Assembly: GCA_020054965.1 (NCBI GenBank)
Contig: JAIMZO010000010.1
Location: forward strand, 1-16,865
Direction: 5' to 3'
Source: Spirochaeta sp.
GTDB lineage: Bacteria; Spirochaetota; Spirochaetia; Sphaerochaetales; Sphaerochaetaceae
DNA length: 16,865 nucleotides
Below the pieces are notes generated by a model, which saw nothing but the letters and a program-made list of their open reading frames with translations, was not told the DNA's origin and did not search any database. A program made the translations under genes and the position numbers. Every line of letters begins with the position of its first letter. Position 1 is the stretch's first letter. Positions 1-7,167 of this stretch are shown here, one piece after another.

Positions 1-1223
1 CTCTCCCTGGTTACACTACCCGCCTGGTAGGTTTTCTGTGTTGATCCATAGACCAGGCCAACGACAGCAAGCAGAATTCCCGAGATGATTAACAGCCACT
101 CCACAGGAACCCTGTCAGCCAGGGGGCCGAAGAGCAAGATTCCCAGCGGTATTGCACTCCCACTGAGCAGCTGTACAATGGAGAACACCCTTCCCATCTT
201 GTCTTCATCGGTTATCTCCTGGATCATGACAATCTCAGCAGAATTCAAGACGGGAACAAAGATACCCCCAAGACCCAAGATGATAAGGTAGAGCAGGAAT
301 GTGGGAGCAACTCCCAGAAGGGCAAAACTTACCCCGAAGGCAACCAGGGAGAGGGCAATGGCACGAACCTTATTGGAAAAGGACCCCTTCAGGGAAATGA
401 TCAGGCCACCCAGCAAGGTGCCCGCAGTCCACACCATCTCATTTGCGGTAAGGAACCATACCTCACTACCAAAGCTTCGTTCCACCAACAAGGGAGTCAG
501 GATTGCAGCAGGGGTGATGAGGAAGAACGAGAAACCATAACAGATCAGAAGATTACGCAAGAGATGGTTGTGAAAGGTGTAGGAGAGCCCCTTCTTGATA
601 TCCTGGATCATACTGGTCCCTTCCTCCGACCGCTTCCTTGCCCCCACCTTGATGAAGGAAAAAGTCACCACTGCAAAGATTGCAGTGAGAACATCAAGCA
701 AGAGTGTCCAGGTAAGGTCGAACAACCCCAGCATCATGCCACCAACGGCTGGAGAGAGAAGCAACAGCACTGAATTGATGCTCTGGTTCACCCCTTGGAT
801 TCGAACAAGATGTTCTTCACTGACCAATTGGGGAATGATGGCATTCACGGCAGGTGTCTGTACCCCGCTACCGAGGGAACGTACCACCGAAACAGCAAGC
901 AGGGCTGTGATCGACTTTGACCCACTTGCATAGAAGAGAGCAAGGACCAGCGTTGCAATGGCAATGAAACTGTCAGAGAGCATGATCAGGTGCTTACGGT
1001 TGTAGCGGTCTGCCCACACCCCGCTGGAGAGACTGATCAGGAGATGGGGAACCATCTGGGCAAGGGTGGCATACATCAGGAACACTCCTGATGAGGTCTC
1101 AAGGGTGATGTGCCAGATAATGGCATACCCTACGACTGAGGAGCCAAACAGTGAAAGATTTTGGCTGATCAGGAACAGGACAACAGATTTTGTGAATAAA
1201 GCGTTGCTGCTTTTTATTTTCAT
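1..1223 (-). CDS. MFS exporter, DHA3 (MFS_3) type, 3' end outside window
   Basis: The minus frame opens at ATG 1223 (MKIKSSNALFTKS...) and has no stop to the left edge, giving 407 visible residues, close to the usual 400-430 of the family. Several long hydrophobic segments alternate with short charged loops. The loop after the second helix reads GVWADRYNRKHLIM, the MFS motif A (GxxADRxxRK). The opening QNLSLFGSSVVGYAI is typical of the DHA3 group that includes macrolide and enterobactin exporters (MefA, EntS). It should be an inner-membrane proton-driven efflux carrier; the substrate cannot be read from the sequence. No good Shine-Dalgarno precedes the ATG. The gene lies 78 bp downstream of the diguanylate cyclase on the same strand with no terminator between, so the two could share a transcript. 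The family call is firm; the substrate is unknown. Confidence 0.9.
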   Translation of the reverse strand, partial: MKIKSSNALFTKSVVLFLISQNLSLFGSSVVGYAIIWHITLETSSGVFLMYATLAQMVPHLLISLSSGVWADRYNRKHLIMLSDSFIAIATLVLALFYASGSKSITALLAVSVVRSLGSGVQTPAVNAIIPQLVSEEHLVRIQGVNQSINSVLLLLSPAVGGMMLGLFDLTWTLLLDVLTAIFAVVTFSFIKVGARKRSEEGTSMIQDIKKGLSYTFHNHLLRNLLICYGFSFFLITPAAILTPLLVERSFGSEVWFLTANEMVWTAGTLLGGLIISLKGSFSNKVRAIALSLVAFGVSFALLGVAPTFLLYLIILGLGGIFVPVLNSAEIVMIQEITDEDKMGRVFSIVQLLSGSAIPLGILLFGPLADRVPVEWLLIISGILLAVVGLVYGSTQKTYQAGSVTRE

Positions 1224-1301
1224 AGTGGTACCATAGATTTATATATGAACAGGGAACAGATACTCCCTTCCGGCTTTAGCACTGTGGCGAGCGAGGTAGA
1301 C

Positions 1302-2819
1302 TCAGTCAAGTGGGTTACTTCGGTAGCGGACACAATTCCTTCCAGCTTTTTTTGCCTCATATAGGCAGGAATCAGCCTCCCGGTACAGCTCATCAAAACT
1401 TGTGGTGATTGCAGAAGATACTCCCATGGAAACTGTCAGACGAATTGAATGTTGCTCATGGTTGCATACTTGCTGCTCAATATGTTTCCTAAGATGTTCA
1501 GCACAAGCGATCATCTCATCCCTACTCTTTTGGGAACTGAAAATGGCAAACTCCTCACCTCCAAACCTACAGACGATGCAAGCCTCATCAACTTCCTGCT
1601 TAAGGATGGAACCAATGGACTGTAGCACAGCATCGCCTGAGCGATGTCCCCACTGGTCGTTGATCTGCTTGAAGTGGTCAATATCAACATAGATAAGATG
1701 GGAAGGCCCGGAAGTCAGCAAAAGTTGTTTCTCCACCTTCTCGATAAATGTCTGTCTATTATAGAGTCCGGTAAGCCCATCAATCTCTGCCCGGTGTTGC
1801 ATCTCTTCTGCACGTTGTTTCAGCAGGGTAATATCCTGGATCAGGGTAATGGTACCGATTGCCTCTGTTGCTTTGGAGGTAATCGGATACAGTTCAGCAG
1901 AAAGCGACCTCTCTCCCAAGACAAATTCGAAAGAGTTTCTCTCGCCTCGGCGTACAGCTTTGCCCCATCGGGGAATCTCGAGATAAATCTGCTTCTCAAT
2001 CAAATGCATATCTGTTTTCATCAACTCTTTTGCTGCCGGGTTCATATCTACGACATGCCCTTCCCCATCACAGATGACAATTCCTTCCCCAAGGAACCGA
2101 AACGCCTGTTCCCTTGCCAATGGGGCAAGCTTGAGCAAATCAAAACGATAGATTCCATAAAGCAGAAAAAGCCCAGATAGGGCAAAGACGCCGCTGATGG
2201 GCAATATCTGGAGGAACTGTTCATTACTCACTACCTTTGCCATGGCGTAGAGAAAAGGGATCACCATCCCCAGCAACAATATGTATGCTTGTTTTCTCAT
2301 GGAGGTACTGGTGGTAACAACAAAGATAATCACCAAGGAGAGGGAGAACACCATGAGAAAGAAATTACCTGAGATCAGAAATTTTCCAAGCACCGTGGTC
2401 TCAACCACCAGCGTTGAATACTGGGATGAGGTAACCAAGGAGACCGAGTGACGAATCCAGTGATGCAGGAAATCTGTCCCTACCAAAAGAATACCAACTC
2501 CCTGATAGAAATACAGAATCTTGGCTATGTGGGTCTGTTTCTCTCTCCAATATCCTGTATATGCCAAGCAGAACAACAAGGTGGCAACGGGAGTATAGAA
2601 TACGCCAATCTGGCAAATATTCCGCCATAGCACCTTGAAGAAAAAGGTATAGCTGATCATCTCGGCGAACGAAGTCAGCGACCAGATGAGCATAAAGAGA
2701 ACGGCAACGAACAACTCGTTTGCTGCTCGCTTACTTCGTACCCTCCAAACTGCAACAAGTACTCCTACGAGCATGCCGATGGAAAGCAAGTTGAAGAATA
2801 GGACAGGAAAGCTAAGCAT
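1302..2819 (-). CDS. Membrane diguanylate cyclase: HisKA_7TM-like sensor, PAS, GGDEF
   Basis: The 505-residue product should make cyclic-di-GMP from two GTP at the inner membrane. Residues 1-228 form about seven hydrophobic helices resembling the 7TM region found at the N-terminus of some histidine kinases. Residues about 235-335 look like a PAS domain (GEGIVICDGEGHVVDMNPAAKEL). Residues about 343-500 are a GGDEF domain with intact signatures: DGLTGLYNR, DIDHFKQIND, GHRSGD and GGEEF at 420-424. The RxxD product-inhibition site upstream of GGEEF is missing (DEAC in its place), so feedback by c-di-GMP through that site is not expected. Start choice: a TTG at 2825 is in frame, but AAGGAG abuts it directly and lies 6 nt before ATG 2819, so the ATG is preferred. 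The sensed signal is unknown. Confidence 0.92.
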   Translation of the reverse strand: MLSFPVLFFNLLSIGMLVGVLVAVWRVRSKRAANELFVAVLFMLIWSLTSFAEMISYTFFFKVLWRNICQIGVFYTPVATLLFCLAYTGYWREKQTHIAKILYFYQGVGILLVGTDFLHHWIRHSVSLVTSSQYSTLVVETTVLGKFLISGNFFLMVFSLSLVIIFVVTTSTSMRKQAYILLLGMVIPFLYAMAKVVSNEQFLQILPISGVFALSGLFLLYGIYRFDLLKLAPLAREQAFRFLGEGIVICDGEGHVVDMNPAAKELMKTDMHLIEKQIYLEIPRWGKAVRRGERNSFEFVLGERSLSAELYPITSKATEAIGTITLIQDITLLKQRAEEMQHRAEIDGLTGLYNRQTFIEKVEKQLLLTSGPSHLIYVDIDHFKQINDQWGHRSGDAVLQSIGSILKQEVDEACIVCRFGGEEFAIFSSQKSRDEMIACAEHLRKHIEQQVCNHEQHSIRLTVSMGVSSAITTSFDELYREADSCLYEAKKAGRNCVRYRSNPLD

Positions 2820-2843
2820 GCACAACTCCTTGCGGTTTTCTGC

Positions 2844-2849
2844 ATTGTA
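2844..2849 (-). promoter_or_regulatory. Candidate -10 box of the diguanylate cyclase gene
   Basis: TACAAT (minus strand) lies 24 nt before ATG 2819 and upstream of the AAGGAG ribosome binding site. The -35 region at the right distance is poor (CTGATT-like). The 63-bp gap to the DUF4180 gene holds no terminator, so readthrough is equally possible. Confidence 0.3.
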
Positions 2850-2882
2850 CCAGAGAAATTTGGCGAAATCAGCAGAATGAAC

Positions 2883-3245
2883 CTAGCTAATAAGCCAATT
2901 CATTGCCTTTTCTTCCTCATCCGTGAAATAGATTTCTCTCCCCTTATTACTTTCCAGGATAAACGAGCGCAGGCTTGAGCTACATCCTGAAGAGAAGTCC
3001 CCAACAATGGCAAGACGCATCTGGTAGGTCACAAATTTCTGGAGTACATCTCCGGCAATCTTTGTGCTCAAATCAAAGAACTCAGGGTTGATATCCTTCT
3101 TGCCTACAACCATCCTACTGCATCCAGTCCCATAGCGAACGTTTGCCATCACATCCAAGGCTGAATCAACATCTGAGAAGAGCATCTCTTCACTGGAAAG
3201 CTTGGCGACCTCGATTGCGTTCTTTTCCACATAGTCGATCTGCAT
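2883..3245 (-). CDS. DUF4180 family protein
   Basis: A small soluble protein of 120 residues, the usual length of DUF4180. It has the family's conserved middle (INPEFFDLSTKIAGDVLQKF, residues about 53-72) followed by YQMRLAIVGDFS, the SNKGREIYF segment and an acidic C-terminus. The fold is thought to resemble STAS-like alpha/beta proteins, but no biochemical role is established that I can name. It starts 2 nt after the stop of the upstream methyltransferase-like/GNAT fusion (TAG, CT, ATG) and has no strong Shine-Dalgarno of its own, so it is probably translated by coupling to that gene. This physical link suggests a shared task. The family call is confident; the function is unknown. Confidence 0.88.
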   Translation of the reverse strand: MQIDYVEKNAIEVAKLSSEEMLFSDVDSALDVMANVRYGTGCSRMVVGKKDINPEFFDLSTKIAGDVLQKFVTYQMRLAIVGDFSSGCSSSLRSFILESNKGREIYFTDEEEKAMNWLIS

Positions 3246-3247
3246 AG

Positions 3248-4876
3248 CTACCCACGTTCTCCTTGGAGGAATCTTACCATGACATAGGCATCCCCTCTCT
3301 CTTCAGCGACAAGAAAGCCCAGACTTTGGTAAAGCCTGTAAGCCCTACTTTCTTTCTGCACAGAGAGAGATACCTTCCCGTATCCTGCATGCAACAGAAC
3401 CTTGCACATCTCCTCAATGAGCTGTCTCCCCAAGCCTCTGTTACGGAAAGGCCCCTCTATTGCAATACACAGCTCAGGAGTCTCACGGGTAAAGTACCCG
3501 TACCCAGGATCTTCCGGGTCAAACAACCGTACCCACACAACACCTACCACCTTGTCATGGACCTCTGCTGCCAATGCATAATCCCCTACCCGGCCAAACC
3601 CCTGGATATAATGGCTTAGTGAAGGATCATCCAAGATCGATAGGGGGGGAGGGGCCTCTCCTTCGGCTCTATGGATGGCTTCATACAAGAAATGCCCGAT
3701 GAGCGGGTACTCTCTCCTCCAAAGCGGACGGATTGAAAGCACATGCTTCAGCGAGGCTATTACGTGCAAGTGTGCACTATGGGGATGCATGTCAACGCCT
3801 TGAATGACCTCTACCTGGTAGAAGCCTCTCTGCACCAAGTACTGAAGATCCCTCTTCATGGTACGCTCCTGCCTGCTGAGATAAGTAATTCGCTCTGGCT
3901 TGATGGTAAGAACAGAGTCCAGAAGAGATCGTTCACACCCCTCTTCAGATGGAGAGAGGAAGAGCGTATCACAACGCTGCCCCCGTTTTGCAAGTTGACG
4001 AAGATGTTTCTCGTTGTTTCCCACAAAACGCTCTACATGCTCAATGCCATTGAGAGCCGCCTCATCACAATAAGGAGTAAACTCCTGGAGTAGATACCCC
4101 TGACTTGCTCCTTCTCTCATGGAGAGCAGTGTGAGTATGCCATGGGTGGTACAGCAGTCGATCACAATATCCCCATCCTGCACCTTGGCAAGCTCCATCA
4201 CCTTCGTATAGAGCACCTCTGCCTGGGATGGAGAGGAGGGAAAATCGGATGTGGGGGGAAGGGAAAATCTCAGGGAGCAAAGGGAATCCTCGATCGCTGG
4301 ACGTCCCCAGAATGTGCTGGGCTTGCTCTCCCCGTCATTCAGCACTATTCCAACGATCTCAGCATGTTCCCGCCTTAATGCATACAGGAAAGAGGTAAAA
4401 GTGCTTTCAATCCGCTCAGGAAGGGTAAAGCACAGCAACACCTGCTCCTGATCGCTCCTGATACGCAGTGTCAGCTTTGTTGCCGGGAAGGAAGTATCAA
4501 TGCCATGGGTGGAGGCAAGACGATTGATGCTCCTCAGTATCCGCTCAGCCAAGGGATGCCTCAGCATACATGTCCTCAAGGCAATGAATTGATTCTGTCC
4601 CGTACTGATTAACCCGGATGCAAACTTTCCTCGCCAGTCCAGCCCAAAGTGAACCTCCACATAGGTGAGGAACCCTTCCATCTGCTGCATCCCAATTACA
4701 GGCTCCACACAAGAGGCAAGCTCTGCAAACCGGGTACGCAAGTAATTACTCTGCAATTCCAGTTGCTTATGATACGGGTGTTCCATGAGTGGGCAGTGAC
4801 CGCAGACACGAAGCGCGGGACATTTGGCATAGGTTTCCATACTCCCTACGGTGCGGGTAAAAATGATGTTTGTCAA
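3248..4876 (-). CDS. Degenerate TrmA/RlmD-like Fe-S methyltransferase domain fused to a GNAT acetyltransferase
   Basis: Numbered from TTG 4876 (542 aa). Residues 19-28 carry Cys19-x5-Cys25-x2-Cys28 and the fourth cysteine is Cys103 (LRTCMLRHPL), the 4Fe-4S pattern of RlmD/RumA-type m5U methyltransferases. Residues about 205-380 align with the SAM domain, but its working parts are gone: the DLYCGxG loop reads DCCTTHG (240-246), DPPR is SPSE (308-311), the YVSC catalytic Cys is Arg335 (YLSR), and the HVE base Glu is His371 (HLH). DMHPHSAH (362-369) shows the homology is real. Residues about 390-542 form a complete GNAT domain with the acetyl-CoA loop R478-NRG-L-G483. Methyl transfer is therefore unlikely; acetylation, perhaps of an RNA or ribosomal target, is an inference. 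Start uncertain: TTG 4876 or ATG 4840 (530 aa), the latter with GGGAG only 1 nt before it. Coupled to the DUF4180 gene. Confidence 0.82.
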   Translation of the reverse strand: MTNIIFTRTVGSMETYAKCPALRVCGHCPLMEHPYHKQLELQSNYLRTRFAELASCVEPVIGMQQMEGFLTYVEVHFGLDWRGKFASGLISTGQNQFIALRTCMLRHPLAERILRSINRLASTHGIDTSFPATKLTLRIRSDQEQVLLCFTLPERIESTFTSFLYALRREHAEIVGIVLNDGESKPSTFWGRPAIEDSLCSLRFSLPPTSDFPSSPSQAEVLYTKVMELAKVQDGDIVIDCCTTHGILTLLSMREGASQGYLLQEFTPYCDEAALNGIEHVERFVGNNEKHLRQLAKRGQRCDTLFLSPSEEGCERSLLDSVLTIKPERITYLSRQERTMKRDLQYLVQRGFYQVEVIQGVDMHPHSAHLHVIASLKHVLSIRPLWRREYPLIGHFLYEAIHRAEGEAPPPLSILDDPSLSHYIQGFGRVGDYALAAEVHDKVVGVVWVRLFDPEDPGYGYFTRETPELCIAIEGPFRNRGLGRQLIEEMCKVLLHAGYGKVSLSVQKESRAYRLYQSLGFLVAEERGDAYVMVRFLQGERG

Positions 4877-4905
4877 TTGTGTTTATCCACGCTCTTTGGT
4901 ATGCT
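4877..4905 (+). promoter_or_regulatory. Candidate sigma-70 promoter for the FAH-family gene (probably leaderless)
   Basis: TTGTGT (4877-4882) and TATGCT (4900-4905) are separated by 17 bp. The expected transcription start is about 7 nt beyond the -10, which falls on the ATG at 4912. No Shine-Dalgarno is present. The site sits inside the short divergent region shared with the fusion gene. Confidence 0.45.
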
Positions 4906-4911
4906 TAATCC

Positions 4912-5664
4912 ATGAAATACGTACGATTCAAACACCAAGACGAGGTCTCCTATGGCCTCCTTAGCGATACCACCATCAAGGTGCTCGAGGGTTCACCCTT
5001 TACGAGCTATAGAGAAACCAGCAAGAAGCTCTCCTTGGAAGAGGTGGAATTGCTTACTCCCTGTGACTATTCCAAAGCCATCTGCATTGGCTTGAACTAT
5101 AGTGACCATGCAAAGGAGTTCCAGCTTCCCATTCCAACCGAACCGGTTGTATTCATGAAGCCCTCCACCGCCGCGCTTGCTCCAAACAGGGAGATCATCT
5201 ACCCAGAGATGAGCAACCGCCTCGACTATGAGGCAGAGCTTGCCGTGGTAATCGGGAAGAAAGCCCGTTTCGTCAGTGAGGAGGATGCTGCTTCCTACAT
5301 ACTTGGCTACACGTGTGCCAACGATATTACTGCCCGGGACCTGCAACCGAAGCAGGGCCAGTGGACCGTGGCAAAGAGCTTTGACACCTTCTGCCCCTTC
5401 GGACCGTTTATCAGCGATGAGGTCGATCCAGCAAACCTTGTCATCGAGAGCAGGGTCAATGGAAGGACGATGCAGAAGTCCAATACCAGCAACCTGATCT
5501 TCTCAGTCCCCTTCCTGGTAAGCTACCTCTCCAGGGTCATGACCTTGCTCCCTGGAGACATCATCCTTACCGGTACCCCGGGAGGGATCAGTGGGATGCA
5601 CAAGGGTGATACGGTGGAGATCCTGATCGAAGGACTGGGAGTGCTCCGCAATACCATAGCCTGA
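4912..5664 (+). CDS. Fumarylacetoacetate hydrolase (FAH) family protein
   Basis: A 250-residue single-domain FAH-family enzyme, of the size of acylpyruvate hydrolases and 2-hydroxyhepta-2,4-diene-1,7-dioate isomerase/decarboxylases, which act on C-C bonds of 2,4-diketo acids or their tautomers. Visible signatures: CIGLNYSDHAKE (58-69) with the catalytic His66, DYEAELAVVIG (105-115) giving metal ligands Glu107 and Glu109, Asp138 in CANDITARDLQ, the AKSFDTFCPFGP segment (154-165), and the terminal GDIILTGTPGGI. A divalent metal (Mg or Mn) is expected. It is the only plus-strand gene in the window, divergent from the fusion gene and ended by its own terminator, so it forms a single-gene unit. 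No catabolic neighbours are present, so the substrate stays open; a housekeeping role such as oxaloacetate tautomerase or decarboxylase is equally possible. Confidence 0.92.
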   Translation: MKYVRFKHQDEVSYGLLSDTTIKVLEGSPFTSYRETSKKLSLEEVELLTPCDYSKAICIGLNYSDHAKEFQLPIPTEPVVFMKPSTAALAPNREIIYPEMSNRLDYEAELAVVIGKKARFVSEEDAASYILGYTCANDITARDLQPKQGQWTVAKSFDTFCPFGPFISDEVDPANLVIESRVNGRTMQKSNTSNLIFSVPFLVSYLSRVMTLLPGDIILTGTPGGISGMHKGDTVEILIEGLGVLRNTIA

Positions 5665-5669
5665 AGAGA

Positions 5670-5713
5670 GAGCCGAGGTTTTTATTCCCTCGGCTCATTT
5701 TTCTTTTCGTTTT
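5670..5713 (+). terminator. Intrinsic terminator of the FAH-family gene
   Basis: Perfect 9-bp stem GAGCCGAGG (5670-5678) / CCTCGGCTC (5688-5696) with a 9-nt loop, followed by ATTTTTCTTTTCGTTTT. It begins 5 nt after the stop codon and separates the gene from the convergent DUF6544-like locus. Confidence 0.9.
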
Positions 5714-5735
5714 ACCTGTAATAATAAACAACCTA

Positions 5736-6581
5736 TCAATAGTAGTACGTTACCTGAACATCCTTTCCATCAAAGTAAAGCAAATCACCTTGAGGGTAGT
5801 GCCATGTTGCCCTGAGCCGAGTGAGAACACGCAAACCGTCCTGGATTACATACTCACCGCACTCGGCGCTCCAGGGGACCTGTTCAAGAGACCCGTCCAT
5901 AGAGGCCGCCATTCTATCCTCGGTAGAGAAGACCAGCATCTCACCTTTTTCAGAGAAGGTAAAAACGCCCGATACCTCCATTCCATAGGCTTTCATCGTT
6001 GCCTTGGCATGGGTGTCATCCATTGCCTCCCAGGAAACCATGCCACTGAGCGCAACAGTGGGAAGGAAGAACGCCTCTGCTAGATAGGTCACCAAACAGG
6101 CTTTATCCATATGACGGCCCCTCTGGTTGAACAGCCTGATCCTTTTGGCAAGATACCCCTCCATGGAACCTCTTCCATCGGCGAAGGAATCCAATCCCTG
6201 GAATGGAAGCCCATAGATATGGGAGTCAATATAGGCAAACCTAAGCGGCTCACTTGCATCAGTGATCTGTGTGTAATCGATTGAGATGGTAGGCTTATCC
6301 ACTCCAAGAGAGAAGGGAACATCAGTGAAGACGGCCTTGAGTCCACTCATCTTCTGCTTTCCAATAAATCCACCTTCAATGAAGAACCGCTGGAGAGGAA
6401 GGGGATACCCTTCCAGTTCCGCAAGGGTGATCAACTCTTCATTTGATTCCAGGTTCTGTACGAACTACTGCTCAATACCAGCAAAGCGCTTCTGCAGCAC
6501 AGAAGGAGGCAATAAAAGCACCAATAATATTACCAAAACTACTGCAATAATCCCCAATACCACCTTACTCCTCCTTCCCAT
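5736..6581 (-). pseudogene. DUF6544-like membrane-anchored protein interrupted by an in-frame TAG
   Basis: The true start appears to be ATG 6581: GGAGG lies 6 nt upstream and the ATG overlaps the end of the marR gene by 17 nt. The frame encodes a basic start (MGRRSK) and a strong membrane helix (residues about 7-25), and then a TAG at codon 39 (6467-6465). The same frame continues without another stop for 242 codons. That part matches DUF6544/DUF6920-type proteins: LPLQRFFIEGGF near the start, TYLAEAFFLPTVAL, then WEAMDDTHAKATM, FTFSEKGEM and a closing WHYPQGDLLYF segment. The soluble part would be anchored outside the membrane if read through. A weak TTG restart at 6434 would give 232 residues without the anchor. 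Either the gene is inactivated, or the TAG is a sequencing error. Function of the family is unknown to me. Confidence 0.75.
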
Positions 6582-7023
6582 ACGTATCCTCCATACGTGC
6601 CAAGTTCTGCATCCATTGGGTAATGCTTTTCTGCATCACCATAAGCATCTCAGTGTCAAAGCCTGCAAAAAAGGACTCGACAAACGCAATTTCATCCTCT
6701 TCCCGTGTCTTCAGATGAGAGAGACACGCCTGTGTTGGTTGCAGCAACACAGTTCTCTTATCCTCATCTGATCTTGTAAGCTCAAGGAACCCTCGCTTTT
6801 CAAGAATCATGGCCATCTTTTTTACATTCTGCCTGCTGCTCCCTATCTTTTTGGAAAGCTGGGTCAGTGAACACTTCTGATGCTCACAGGAGAGCAACAT
6901 TGCCAAGAGCAACCACTGCTTGGTGGAAACTTGTGCATCAATCTGGTCACCAAGGACCTGCAACCGGTTGGCAACAAGAAAGAGTGAGCCAAATACATTT
7001 GCCTTCATCTCATCATCACTCAT
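6565..7023 (-). CDS. MarR-family transcriptional regulator
   Basis: A 152-residue winged-helix protein of normal MarR length. The DNA-binding core runs from about residue 34 to 105: STKQWLLLAMLL, then the recognition region LTQLSKKIGSSRQNVKKMA, then the wing ending RSDEDKRTVLL, which matches the family DxRxxxxxLT wing. The C-terminal helices (FVESFFAGFDTEML onward) would form the dimer interface. Start choice: TTG 7029 directly abuts TAGGAG, whereas ATG 7023 sits 6 nt after it, so the ATG is preferred. The stop lies inside the next gene (DUF6544-like, ATG 6581), so the two are co-translated and the regulator probably controls that gene and itself. A palindrome overlapping the presumed transcription start fits autorepression. 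The ligand is not predictable. Confidence 0.92.
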   Translation of the reverse strand: MSDDEMKANVFGSLFLVANRLQVLGDQIDAQVSTKQWLLLAMLLSCEHQKCSLTQLSKKIGSSRQNVKKMAMILEKRGFLELTRSDEDKRTVLLQPTQACLSHLKTREEDEIAFVESFFAGFDTEMLMVMQKSITQWMQNLARMEDTYGKEE

Positions 7024-7039
7024 CTTCAACTCCTATTAA

Positions 7040-7059
7040 GTAACTGGTTACGCATTATA
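7040..7059 (-). promoter_or_regulatory. Candidate marR promoter and operator
   Basis: A perfect TATAAT on the minus strand (7059-7054) lies 30 nt before ATG 7023, with a poor -35. Just downstream, GTAAC-TG-GTTAC (7040-7051) is a perfect 5-bp inverted repeat that would cover the transcription start, a typical place for MarR autorepression. The repeat is short, so the operator call is tentative. Confidence 0.4.
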
Positions 7060-7104
7060 GGCAACTAGGTATTCTTATACATACAAGAGGTTTTTACTAT
7101 CTTT

Positions 7105-7138
7105 TTTTAAAAGGGCCATGGCTTTTACACCAAGGCCC
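7105..7138 (-). terminator. Probable intrinsic terminator after asnB
   Basis: On the minus strand GGGCCTTGG (7138-7130) pairs with CCATGGCCC (7121-7113), 9 bp with one T-T mismatch and an 8-nt loop, followed by TTTT and then an A-run. It starts 29 nt after the asnB stop. The U-run is short, so termination may be partial. Confidence 0.55.
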
Positions 7139-7167
7139 AATGTCGTTGCTCATCTGAGCATGTTCAT

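Noticed and set aside
1..1210. Several short plus-strand open frames at the left end
   Set aside because: They are shadows of the MFS exporter on the minus strand, whose frame is open to the window edge and has motif A.
4848..4876. Perfect TTGACA on the minus strand at 4876-4871 as a -35 for the fusion gene
   Set aside because: No acceptable -10 lies 16-19 bp downstream (CACCGT and neighbours); it coincides with the alternative TTG start codon.
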